Below are positions 16,940-24,280 of a stretch of DNA of 64,000 bases, piece after piece. Each line of letters begins with the position of its first letter. Position 1 is the stretch's first letter. The DNA lies in NCBI RefSeq assembly GCF_003545695.1, contig NZ_QUZZ01000011.1, positions 62,001 to 126,000 of the forward strand, written 5' to 3'. The stretch is from Taibaiella helva. GTDB taxonomy: Bacteria > Bacteroidota > Bacteroidia > Chitinophagales > Chitinophagaceae. The position numbers were made by a program, and so were the translations under genes. The notes beneath the pieces are model-generated. The model worked only from the letters and a program-made list of their open reading frames with translations, made no database searches and was not told where the DNA came from.

Positions 16940-17536
16940 CTACTGGCTTTTGATCTTATTCCAGATCTCGTATAGCTTCTCCTGCGAAGGCCGGTCGGCG
17001 GGTAGCTCGGGCAGCGCTTCGCAGGGCGCCCAGTGCTCCCGCATGTCCCCTGGCAGGCTTTGATAAAGCTGTGTGCCTTTGGTTTTCCAGGCGATCATCT
17101 CATCGCTGACCTGCTTGATCACTTTACCCGGATTGCCGATCACCAGCGAACGGGGAGGGATAATGGTGTTGGCCGGCACAAAGGTCATAGCGCCGATAAT
17201 GGACTCATCGCCTACTTCCACTTCATCCATCACCACGGCATTCATACCCACCATCACATTGCGGCCGATATGTGCACCGTGAATAATGGCACCGTGGCCG
17301 ATATGCGCGGCTTCTTCCAGCTTTACCGTAACACCCGGGAACATATGAATGGTGCAGTTCTCCTGCACATTGCAGCCGTCGGCGATCTCGATGCCGCCCC
17401 AGTCGCCGCGCAGGGCGCAGCCGGGACCGATATACACATCTTTGCCGATGATCACATTGCCGGTGACGGTGGCCAGGGGATGCACAAAAGAAGAGGGATG
17501 CACCACGGGAATAAAGCCTTTGAAAGAATAGATCAT
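16940..17536 (-). CDS. paaY: PaaY/CaiE-like hexapeptide-repeat protein (gamma-carbonic anhydrase fold)
   Basis: 198 residues; E. coli PaaY has 196. The left-handed beta-helix repeats start at HPLATVTGNVIIGKDVYIGPG and include the Zn-ligand region HIGHGAIIHGAHIG. The C-terminal helix has the AWKTKGTQLYQ segment that separates PaaY/CaiE from plain gamma-carbonic anhydrases. PaaY is a thioesterase that removes dead-end CoA thioesters during phenylacetate degradation; the paaBC genes 4.3 kb away support this. A general gamma-carbonic anhydrase or transferase is the alternative. A TATCTTCG box ends 4 nt before the ATG. Confidence 0.75.
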   Translation of the reverse strand: MIYSFKGFIPVVHPSSFVHPLATVTGNVIIGKDVYIGPGCALRGDWGGIEIADGCNVQENCTIHMFPGVTVKLEEAAHIGHGAIIHGAHIGRNVMVGMNAVVMDEVEVGDESIIGAMTFVPANTIIPPRSLVIGNPGKVIKQVSDEMIAWKTKGTQLYQSLPGDMREHWAPCEALPELPADRPSQEKLYEIWNKIKSQ

Positions 17537-17540
17537 GATG

Positions 17541-17548
17541 CGAAGATA
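17541..17548 (-). promoter_or_regulatory. Variant -7 box of paaY
   Basis: TATCTTCG on the minus strand, 4 nt before the ATG, inside the 20-bp gap to the T9SS gene; a possible leaderless start or simply spacer. Confidence 0.3.
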
Positions 17549-17556
17549 AGAACGGT

Positions 17557-19404
17557 TTACCGTTTGATCAGCTTTGCCGGCTGTGCCCTGCCGGCAGCGG
17601 TGCGGATGCTGACGAAATACATACCGGGAGTCAGGCTACTGATATCGATGTCGGTATCTGTTTTCAGCTTACCTGCCAGTAAGGTCCGGCCCTGTACATC
17701 GCTCAGCTGGTATTGTGCTGCAGCATTGCCCAGCTTCGGAATGCTGATGTGAACATGGTCGCTGGAAGGGTTGGGGCTCAGGCTCCAGGCCAGGCGTGGC
17801 AGTCCCGTTTCTTTAATGCCAACGGGCAATTGAGCGCCCAGCAAAGGGCGCAGCAGCAAAGCGCCGTCGAGCAGCGAAGGCTCCCAGCTGTTATTCACCT
17901 TGAAGTAGCGATGATTGGCGCCCGTACGGTTGGCGTCCAGCGCGATCTGCAGGGAATCGCTGATACCGCCGGCAGATTGTATAATGCTGATGTAGAAAAC
18001 ACCGGTATTGAGCATTACGGGTTGCTCGAAAGCGTACACCGCAAACTTGTTGACGGTATCGGGATATTCGGGAAGCAGGAAATCCTCGTGGTACAGCAGA
18101 TCGTCGGTGCCTCCGTTGACGGCGATATCGCGATACACGGCAATGCTGAATTCTTTCAAAGTAGCGGGTGGCAGCACCGGCGCAAACCGGATAGCGATGC
18201 CCCGGAGCGTATCGGGCTGGTAGGCTGCAAACTCCACGGCAGTATAGCCGGGAGCGCTGGGCTGCAGGTTGAGGAAATAAGATTGCTCGGCGGTGCCGTC
18301 ATCGTAGGCAAAATAATTGTCGAACACCTGCTGGAAGCGTATCGTATCGTTGGCCCTGGACTCTCCGGGGTAATTACCCGTACAGTAAAACAGATGGTCA
18401 TACACCACGCGGTCGTTGGGATTACCCGGACTGAAGGCCCCGGCATTGTACATAGGGTACAGGGCATCGGTCTCCTGGCGGGGCGGGAGGCTCACATTGG
18501 CCGTTCCTGAGCCGAGGTTGGTGGCTCCCGTTGTCGCCCGGAAGCCCGAGGGGATATTCGGCGTCAGCGGACCATAATTCTTTAAGGTGGCGGTCAGGTT
18601 TGTATTCAGAAAAGATGCAGGGTTGGTTTTAAAATGCCGGAAGGGCATGGCGCTGAAATCGTTCAGGATAGAAGCCGGCTCTTTGGTAAAAGCGACATCC
18701 TGCACCGTCGTGTCAAACAGGTTACGCCCGGCGTCGAGCCGTATGTAGTCCAGGTTCCAGTGCGAATTGCTGATTCCGATCGTGGCCGTATTGATCCAGC
18801 GCATCTGGAAGTTATCGCTGAAATACCCGGGGTCGGTGAGGGGGATCATCACTTGCCGGAAAGGTAGCCTGCCGGTATCGCCGTTGGCAGACCATACTTT
18901 GACCCAGGTGCCGTTGGACCTGAGAAAGTAGAGCATCAGCGAATCGTAGGGTTTGGGCGAAAAGCCATTACCCCTGGGCTGGTAAAAGAAGCTGAGGTAT
19001 ACCGAATCGGCCGGGGCGCGGCTGCTGAGGGCAAAGGGCAGGGAAGTCAGGCTATCGGCGTAAATGGTCGTATAGTTGGATACGGTATCGTAATAAGGCT
19101 TGCCCACCGTATTGAGCGCATCGAACGTGGCGACACCACGGCTGACCATATCGCGGCCCATGGTGTTGTTGATGTACACATATTTATCCGTCCAGCGTTC
19201 GCTGCTGGGATAGGGGGACGGGTCGGTAAAGTCTTCGAAGAAAGGCAAGGTAAGCGCAGTAGGCTTATGTGCCGGGCCGCCCGTTTCCGCCGGCAGATGC
19301 TGCAGCGCAGTATTCTCCATCAGCGGGGCCAGGCGCTCCTGGGCTTCCGCTGTGCAGGCTGCGCCAAGGAACAACAGGAACAAAAATCGGTTGAATAAGC
19401 TCAT
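17557..19404 (-). CDS. Secreted protein with T9SS type-A sorting domain
   Basis: 615 residues. A signal peptide (1-21, FLFLLFLGAACTAEA) is followed by about 520 residues of beta-rich sequence with FFEDFTDPSPYPSSERW near the start, a Bacteroidota surface-protein pattern, but no enzyme motif was recognised. The last 80 residues are a type-A sorting domain (SLSPNPSSDHVHISI, then LSDVQGRTLL, and TPGMYFVSI), which directs secretion through T9SS and is cleaved or anchored. A -7 box lies about 54 nt upstream. Function unknown. Confidence 0.8.
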   Translation of the reverse strand: MSLFNRFLFLLFLGAACTAEAQERLAPLMENTALQHLPAETGGPAHKPTALTLPFFEDFTDPSPYPSSERWTDKYVYINNTMGRDMVSRGVATFDALNTVGKPYYDTVSNYTTIYADSLTSLPFALSSRAPADSVYLSFFYQPRGNGFSPKPYDSLMLYFLRSNGTWVKVWSANGDTGRLPFRQVMIPLTDPGYFSDNFQMRWINTATIGISNSHWNLDYIRLDAGRNLFDTTVQDVAFTKEPASILNDFSAMPFRHFKTNPASFLNTNLTATLKNYGPLTPNIPSGFRATTGATNLGSGTANVSLPPRQETDALYPMYNAGAFSPGNPNDRVVYDHLFYCTGNYPGESRANDTIRFQQVFDNYFAYDDGTAEQSYFLNLQPSAPGYTAVEFAAYQPDTLRGIAIRFAPVLPPATLKEFSIAVYRDIAVNGGTDDLLYHEDFLLPEYPDTVNKFAVYAFEQPVMLNTGVFYISIIQSAGGISDSLQIALDANRTGANHRYFKVNNSWEPSLLDGALLLRPLLGAQLPVGIKETGLPRLAWSLSPNPSSDHVHISIPKLGNAAAQYQLSDVQGRTLLAGKLKTDTDIDISSLTPGMYFVSIRTAAGRAQPAKLIKR

Positions 19405-19458
19405 AATACTTTATAGTCTTCTGGTCAGTTTGCTGTTGCCCGGGAGATCGGTCATCCG

Positions 19459-19466
19459 CAAATATA
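19459..19466 (-). promoter_or_regulatory. -7 box of the T9SS type-A gene
   Basis: TATATTTG on the minus strand, 54 nt before the ATG at 19404. Confidence 0.45.
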
Positions 19467-19540
19467 GGGTTTCCCCTTTGAAACGCCTTGTGGCTTCCGG
19501 CTTGTTTTACCCCATATCCACAGCTCTCGGTACTTCGTCT

Positions 19541-19548
19541 TACCTTTG
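19541..19548 (+). promoter_or_regulatory. -7 box of the ABC-F gene, 4 nt from the ATG
   Basis: TACCTTTG ends 4 nt before the ATG at 19553, which indicates a leaderless mRNA and fixes the start. Confidence 0.65.
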
Positions 19549-19552
19549 CGCC

Positions 19553-21451
19553 ATGCATTACCTTTCAGTTGAGAACCTGGGCAAATCCTACGCCGACAAG
19601 CCGCTTTTTGAACATATTTCCTTTCACGTGAACGAGGGCGACAAGATCGCGCTGGTAGCCCTCAACGGCTCCGGAAAATCTACCTTGCTCAAGATCCTTT
19701 GCGGCATAGAGATACCCGACGAAGGCAAAGTATGGGTGCACAAGGAGGTCAAGGTGGTGCTGCTGGACCAGGACCCGGTCATCAATGATAAACGGAATAT
19801 CCTCGAAAATATTTTCGACCACGACCACCCGGTGCTGAATGCCATCAAGCGCTACGAAGCCCTTACCGAAAGCGGGCAGGAGCCCGACCCGGAACAGCTG
19901 GCCATGGCCATGCAGGAAATGGACGAGCTCAATGCCTGGCACTTCGACGCCAAGGTTAAAGAAATTCTGGGTAAGCTGAATATCCATCGCCTTGAGCAGG
20001 AGGTGGGCACGCTTTCCGGCGGGCAGAAGAAAAGGATTGCGCTGGCCAAGGTGCTGATCGATATGGATTTTGAGCACCGGCATACCCTGCTCATCATGGA
20101 CGAGCCGACCAACCACCTGGATGTGCAGATGATCGAATGGCTGGAACATTACCTGGGGCAGGAGCATGTGACCCTGCTGCTCGTAACGCACGACCGCTAT
20201 TTTCTCGACGCCATCTGCAACGAGATCATCGAGATCGACGATCAGCAGCTTTACATTACCCGGGGTAACTACGAGAAATATATGGAGCAGAAGGCCGCCC
20301 GGCTCGAGAATGAGCAGGCGAGCCTGGAAAAGGCCCGTAACCGCTACCGCAAGGAGCTGGAATGGATGCGCAAGCAGCCCAAGGCCCGTACCACCAAGTC
20401 GAAATCGCGCCAGGATGCTTTTTACGACTGGAAGGAGAAAGCGACGCAGAAAATTAAAGCAGCCGAACTGGAGCTGCAGGTAAAGATGACCCGCCTGGGC
20501 GGCAAGATACTCGAGCTGAAGAAGCTGTATAAATCTTACGGTGATAAGGTGATCCTGAAAGGCTTCGACTATACGTTCAAGCGGGGAGAGCGGGTAGGTG
20601 TGGTTGGTAAGAACGGCGCGGGTAAATCCACCTTCATCAATATGCTGTTGGGCAAAGAGCCTGCCGACAGCGGTAAGATCAATGTAGGCGATACGATCGT
20701 CTTCGGCGATTTTTCCCAGGAAGGCCTGCAGTTCAAAGAGGATGTGCGGGTGATCGAATACGTGAAGAATATCGCCGAGTTCTTTCCCCTGGCCGATGGC
20801 ACCAAGGTGAGCGCAGCCATCTTCCTGCAGCGTTTCCTGTTCTCGCCCGAAAAACAATATACCTACATTTCCAAGCTGAGCGGTGGCGAAAAGAAACGCC
20901 TGCAGCTGCTGTCTATACTGTTTCGCAATCCCAATTTCCTGGTGCTCGATGAGCCTACCAACGATCTGGATCTGCCTACGCTGGATATCCTGGAGGAATT
21001 CCTGATGGACTTCCAGGGCTGCCTGATTATCGTTTCGCACGACCGCTACTTCATGGATAAATTGGTCGATCACCTCTTTGTATTCGAAGGCGAGGGTGTG
21101 GTGCGCGATTTCCCCGGCAACTATTCGCAGTACCGTGAGATCGCAAGGGAAGAGGAGCGCTTTAAATCGGAGCAGGAGCGCGAGGCAGAGCAGCAGAAGG
21201 CGCCAAAAGCAGAAGCAGCTGCGCCGGTTGCGAAAAATGAGGGACGCAAGCTTTCCTTCAAAGAAAAGCGGGAGCTGGAGCAGCTGGAGAAAGAAATGCC
21301 AGACCTCGAAGCGGAGAAAAGACGGCTTGAAGAGGAAATGAGCACCGGCAACCTGGGCTTTGAAGCCCTGCAGCAGCATGGCGACCGCATTGCTATGATC
21401 GTGGCCCTGCTGGAAGAAAAAGAAATGCGCTGGCTCGAATTGAGCGAATAG
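19553..21451 (+). CDS. ABC-F family ATPase (Uup-like)
   Basis: 632 residues, soluble. Two ABC cassettes: first with ALNGSGKST, LSGGQKKR and LLIMDEP; second (from about 325) with GKNGAGKST, LSGGEKKR and LVLDEP. Between them lies a charged ABC-F interdomain linker (about 245-300, RNRYRKELEWMRKQPKARTTK), which in the family reaches the ribosomal tRNA sites. The C-terminus (from about 545) is a Glu/Lys-rich coiled coil as in Uup. There are no membrane segments. The start at 19553 is preferred over the longer frame because conserved sequence and the promoter begin there. A role in relieving stalled ribosomes is inferred from the family; resistance is less likely without a drug cluster. Confidence 0.9.
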   Translation: MHYLSVENLGKSYADKPLFEHISFHVNEGDKIALVALNGSGKSTLLKILCGIEIPDEGKVWVHKEVKVVLLDQDPVINDKRNILENIFDHDHPVLNAIKRYEALTESGQEPDPEQLAMAMQEMDELNAWHFDAKVKEILGKLNIHRLEQEVGTLSGGQKKRIALAKVLIDMDFEHRHTLLIMDEPTNHLDVQMIEWLEHYLGQEHVTLLLVTHDRYFLDAICNEIIEIDDQQLYITRGNYEKYMEQKAARLENEQASLEKARNRYRKELEWMRKQPKARTTKSKSRQDAFYDWKEKATQKIKAAELELQVKMTRLGGKILELKKLYKSYGDKVILKGFDYTFKRGERVGVVGKNGAGKSTFINMLLGKEPADSGKINVGDTIVFGDFSQEGLQFKEDVRVIEYVKNIAEFFPLADGTKVSAAIFLQRFLFSPEKQYTYISKLSGGEKKRLQLLSILFRNPNFLVLDEPTNDLDLPTLDILEEFLMDFQGCLIIVSHDRYFMDKLVDHLFVFEGEGVVRDFPGNYSQYREIAREEERFKSEQEREAEQQKAPKAEAAAPVAKNEGRKLSFKEKRELEQLEKEMPDLEAEKRRLEEEMSTGNLGFEALQQHGDRIAMIVALLEEKEMRWLELSE

Positions 21452-21472
21452 CTTCTGCGGCGACTGGCGCTC

Positions 21473-21513
21473 AAACGGGCTGCACCTGTTTTAGCGGTGC
21501 AGCCCGTTTTATT
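21473..21513 (+). terminator. Terminator of the ABC-F gene
   Basis: AAACGGGCTGCACC pairs with GGTGCAGCCCGTTT over a 9-nt loop, followed by T-rich sequence, 21 bp after the stop. Confidence 0.85.
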
Positions 21514-21820
21514 GTGGTGCTGCTGCATTGAAGGCCCGCAGGCGCAGGCTTTCACCCGCTTTAAATTGAGATACAACTATAGGGAGAGTCGGTGCTAGGA
21601 GCTGCACTGGCAATGAAGATTTTCACCTGGAATGTGCTCCTGGTGCAGAAAGCGGAATACTGTACAACCGGGGGCGGGAAGGTCCGATCCGGTTGCCCGC
21701 CCCGCAGAAATTTTAACGCAGGATTGATACGGAAGTGTTGCAGAACGCCTAACTTTAGGCTCCTTACAAAGGATCGTCCGGCAGGCATCAGGGCATTAAC
21801 GGAATGGTAATAATGGTTTT
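21514..21820. other. Non-coding spacer
   Basis: No convincing gene is seen here. A 72-codon plus-strand frame exists but has no family resemblance and an atypical composition. The stretch ends in the sigma-54-type promoter. Confidence 0.5.
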
Positions 21821-21836
21821 TGGCACAGAATTTGCA
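21821..21836 (+). promoter_or_regulatory. Sigma-54 (-24/-12) promoter
   Basis: TGGCACAGAATTTGCA matches the sigma-54 consensus TGGCACGNNNNTTGCW at all positions except the seventh (A for G), with the invariant GG and GC in the exact GG-N10-GC spacing. Transcription would begin around 21847, about 37 nt before the ATG. An enhancer-binding activator would be needed; none is encoded in the window. Confidence 0.65.
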
Positions 21837-21883
21837 ACTTGAAATGCTAACCAGAATTTTCTCATCCTTCTAAAACGAATCTT

Positions 21884-22426
21884 ATGCTTGAACAATTGAT
21901 GCAAATGATACAGCAAAGCGGCCAGTCTTCTGTAATTGACAATGCCGAAGTGCCCAATGAGCACAACGATGCGATTCTCAATGAAGCCCAGCAAAGCATT
22001 ACCAGCGGCTTGCAAGGCCTGGCCGATACCGGCGAGCTGAATACCGTGATGGAAGCGGCGCAGAACGGGCAGTCTGTAGAACAGCTTCCCGCTGTACAGA
22101 ATATTTCCAACAATTTCATGGGCAGTATCATGGAAAAGTTCAACCTGAACAAAGGCACTGCAGCCATGATCGCTTCTGCCGTTATTCCCATGGTGCTGAG
22201 CAAAATTATGAACCGTGGCGGCCAGCAAAGCGGCGGCGGTGGCGGCTTCGACCTGGGTGGTCTGCTGTCTTCGCTCACCGGCGGCAACGCTCCGGCGCAA
22301 GGTCAGCCCCAGGCTTCCGGCGGCGGTCTCATGGACGGCCTCAGCAATATCGGCGCCAAGCTGGGTCTTGACAAAGACGGCGACGGCGATGTGGACCTCA
22401 ACGACCTTTCCAAGCTGATCAAGTAA
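21884..22426 (+). CDS. DUF937-like protein with a C-terminal EF-hand
   Basis: 180 residues, no signal peptide. The N-terminal 110 residues are helical (LEQLMQMIQQSGQ; SNNFMGSIMEKFNLNKGTAAMIASAVIPMVLSKI) and resemble the DUF937 family. A glycine/glutamine-rich linker follows (about 115-150), and the last 25 residues hold a calcium-binding EF-hand-type loop, DKDGDGDVDLNDL, with Asp at the coordinating positions. The function is unknown; DUF937 proteins are often envelope or stress related. It is a single gene between a sigma-54-type promoter and a strong hairpin. Confidence 0.75.
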   Translation: MLEQLMQMIQQSGQSSVIDNAEVPNEHNDAILNEAQQSITSGLQGLADTGELNTVMEAAQNGQSVEQLPAVQNISNNFMGSIMEKFNLNKGTAAMIASAVIPMVLSKIMNRGGQQSGGGGGFDLGGLLSSLTGGNAPAQGQPQASGGGLMDGLSNIGAKLGLDKDGDGDVDLNDLSKLIK

Positions 22427-22445
22427 TACGTGGATCTCTTTTTAT

Positions 22446-22481
22446 GCGATGGCGCTGCTCTTACCGGAGCAGCGCCATCGC
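22446..22481. terminator. Hairpin terminator between the EF-hand gene and the small Cys-rich gene
   Basis: GCGATGGCGCTGCTC pairs perfectly with GAGCAGCGCCATCGC over a 6-nt loop. It can serve both convergent genes; no T-run of note. Confidence 0.75.
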
Positions 22482-22498
22482 TGTTGTAAGAGGCAGGA

Positions 22499-22660
22499 TC
22501 AGCAGTCGTCGCAGACGCTGTTGGGCTTGTGCGAAAGACAAGGAATATCTACCGTCCATCCGCCGCCTTTAAGCGCCTGCTGTCGCACTGCGTCCAGGTG
22601 GTGTATGATTTTCCTGGTCAGGCGCAGCTTTGGCCCCGTCATTGCTTTCTTCTTTTTCAT
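22499..22660 (-). CDS. Small Cys-rich GG-leader peptide (possible RiPP precursor)
   Basis: 53 residues, too short to be found by usual ORF length cutoffs. It opens MKKKKAMTGP, then KLRLTRKIIHHL, a basic/hydrophobic leader in which K11 to the GG at 32-33 spans 23 residues. After GGG comes a 19-residue tail with Cys41, Cys50 and Cys53, ending SVCDDC. The second peptide of the window (36479) has the same KLxLx[KR]xxIxxL pattern, the same 23-residue K-to-GG spacing and a CDDC motif. Bacteroidota natural-product (for example class I lanthipeptide) precursors have such leaders, so a RiPP precursor is the best guess. No maturation enzyme is nearby. It could also be a small unrelated protein. Confidence 0.6.
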   Translation of the reverse strand: MKKKKAMTGPKLRLTRKIIHHLDAVRQQALKGGGWTVDIPCLSHKPNSVCDDC

Positions 22661-22805
22661 TCGGTCCGTTTTTAGGTGTGAACAATAAACCTCAATTTGG
22701 CGTATTCCCTCGTTCGCTCCGAGCTGTAGTTCATGATCTGGCTTTCCTGGTTCAATGAAAGGATGACCGGGTTCACGAACAGGAGAAATAAAAAGAGGAT
22801 AACGG

Positions 22806-22828
22806 TTTGTTATTTGAATGATAACAAA
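22806..22828 (+). promoter_or_regulatory. Dyad upstream of the aldo/keto reductase
   Basis: TTTGTTAT and ATAACAAA form a perfect 8-bp inverted repeat with a 7-nt spacer, about 60 bp before the ATG. It is an operator-like site for an unknown regulator. Confidence 0.4.
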
Positions 22829-22889
22829 AAATGATACGGCTTCAGAAGGATATGCCGGAACTTTAACCTTTAAAATGCACCAAACGATT

Positions 22890-23882
22890 ATGATAGAACA
22901 ACATCAATTGGGTTCACAAGGAATTATGGCTTCCCGTCTCGGGCTCGGCTGTATGGGTATGAGCGACTTTTACGGCAGCCGCGACGATGAAGAAAGCCTC
23001 CGCGTACTGGATCGCGCCGTAGAATTGGGGATTACCTTCTGGGATACGGCCGATATGTACGGTCCATACACTAACGAAGAGCTGGTAGGCCGTGCCCTGA
23101 AAACACATCGCAGCAAAATTACGCTGGCCACTAAATTCGGTATCATACGCGATCCCAACGATCCGCAGAAAAGAGGGATCAATGGTAAGCCTGAATACGT
23201 GAAGTCTTCGGTTGACGGCAGCCTGAAGCGCCTGGGCACCGATGTGATCGACCTGTATTACCTGCATCGCCGCGATCCCGGTACACCTATCGAAGATACT
23301 GTGGGCGCTATGGCCGAGCTGGTGAAAGCCGGAAAGATAAGGGGCATAGGCCTCAGCGAAGTATCGGAAGAAACCTTGCGCAAGGCGCATGCAGTGCATC
23401 CGCTTACGGCCATTCAAAGCGAATACTCGCTGTGGACGCGCGACCCGGAACAGAATGGCGTGCTGCAGGCCTGTAAAGAGCTGGGCATTGCCTTCGTACC
23501 CTACAGCCCATTGGGCCGCGGCTTCCTTACGGGGCAAATCCGCAAGTTTGAAGACTTCGATGCGGATGATTACCGCCGTCATTCGCCCCGTTTCCAGGGC
23601 GACAATTTCCGGAAGAACCTGGACCTGGTCGCTGAGATCGAAGCCATGGCCAAACGTAAAGGCGTAACGGCTTCACAGTTAGCCCTGGCCTGGGTATTGG
23701 CGCAGGGCGACAACATCTTCCCCATACCGGGAACCAAGCGCGTGAAATACCTGGAAGACAATGCCGGCGCGGTAACCGTAAGCCTGAGCAACGAAGAGCT
23801 GACTACGCTCGACAGCGTCTTCATCGACGGACCAGCCGGCGCGCGCTATCCCGAGCACATGATGGGAGCGCTCAACGGATGA
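22890..23882 (+). CDS. Aldo/keto reductase
   Basis: 330 residues, a typical (beta/alpha)8 AKR. Motifs: [12 protein letters not shown] near the start, DTADMYGP with the catalytic Tyr, TLATKFG with the catalytic Lys, DLYYLHR with the active-site His, and [13 protein letters not shown] near the C-terminus for NADPH binding. The length and sequence pattern fit the subfamily acting on aldehydes and quinone-like or oxidised substrates. The start at 22890 (MIEQHQLG) is chosen because the conserved LGLGCMGM follows closely; an upstream in-frame ATG would add a non-conserved stretch. It is transcribed away from the small peptide gene. Substrate not predictable. Confidence 0.88.
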   Translation: MIEQHQLGSQGIMASRLGLGCMGMSDFYGSRDDEESLRVLDRAVELGITFWDTADMYGPYTNEELVGRALKTHRSKITLATKFGIIRDPNDPQKRGINGKPEYVKSSVDGSLKRLGTDVIDLYYLHRRDPGTPIEDTVGAMAELVKAGKIRGIGLSEVSEETLRKAHAVHPLTAIQSEYSLWTRDPEQNGVLQACKELGIAFVPYSPLGRGFLTGQIRKFEDFDADDYRRHSPRFQGDNFRKNLDLVAEIEAMAKRKGVTASQLALAWVLAQGDNIFPIPGTKRVKYLEDNAGAVTVSLSNEELTTLDSVFIDGPAGARYPEHMMGALNG

Positions 23883-23898
23883 TCTTCCGCACCGGCAG

Positions 23899-23961
23899 GA
23901 ACGGTCGGGACGCGCAGCAGTGACCTGAACGTTTTGCAGTTCCGCCCAAAAGATACAGGAT
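23899..23961. repeat. Intergenic repeat family A, copy A3
   Basis: Reads GAACGGTCGGGACGCGCAGC, then CCTGAACGTTTTGCAGTTCC and GCCCAAAAGATACAGGATG. It is about 80% alike to copies A4 and A5 across 60 bp by eye. Confidence 0.65.
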
Positions 23962-23991
23962 GTGCAACGGCCTGAATGCCCGCAATTCCTA

Positions 23992-24040
23992 AAAAAACGT
24001 AAGATGCCCGGGGCACCGCTCCCGGGCGTCTTACGTTTTT
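23992..24040. terminator. Terminator after the aldo/keto reductase
   Basis: A 20-bp stem (AAAAACGTAAGAtGCCCGGG with CCCGGGCgTCTTACGTTTTT, one T-G wobble) between an A-run and a T-run, usable in both directions. It lies between repeat copies A3 and A4. Confidence 0.8.
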
Positions 24041-24096
24041 GGTAAGACCTTGCCGGTTGTGGCGTTCAGGCCCCTGCCGCGTCCCATTACCGGCGG

Positions 24097-24190
24097 GAAC
24101 GGGACGCGCAGCAGCAACCTGAACGTTCTGCAGTTCCGCCCAAAATACGGGATGCACGGCGCCCCTGAACGTGTTGCTGTTGCCTTTCCC
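24097..24190. repeat. Intergenic repeat family A, copy A4 and half-copy
   Basis: GAACGGGACGCGCAGCAGC, then CCTGAACGTTCTGCAGTTCC, CGCCCAAAATACGGGATG; then a half-copy CCTGAACGTGTTGCTGTTGC. The spacer 23883-24280 holds only repeats, the terminator and the leader of the next gene. Confidence 0.6.
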
Positions 24191-24280
24191 GGAGGACCTC
24201 CGGAATGCCGCGCAGGCTTACACTTTTATGTGGGGTATGCCGGAGTGTTAAGAGTGTCTCTATTGAAAAGATATCCGATT

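Noticed and set aside
19565-21379. 604-codon minus-strand frame antisense to the ABC-F gene
   Set aside because: No domain; the plus-strand ABC-F has complete Walker and signature motifs and a promoter.
21592-21810. 72-codon plus-strand frame in the ABC-F to EF-hand spacer
   Set aside because: Composition and sequence are unlike neighbours, with no homology pattern; most likely a chance frame.
22449-22688. 79-codon plus-strand frame opposite the small Cys-rich peptide
   Set aside because: Begins in a terminator stem, low-quality composition; the minus-strand peptide explains the segment better.
24050-24280. N-terminal extension of the SGNH hydrolase gene
   Set aside because: The added residues overlap family A repeats and lack a signal peptide; the ATG at 24281 gives one.
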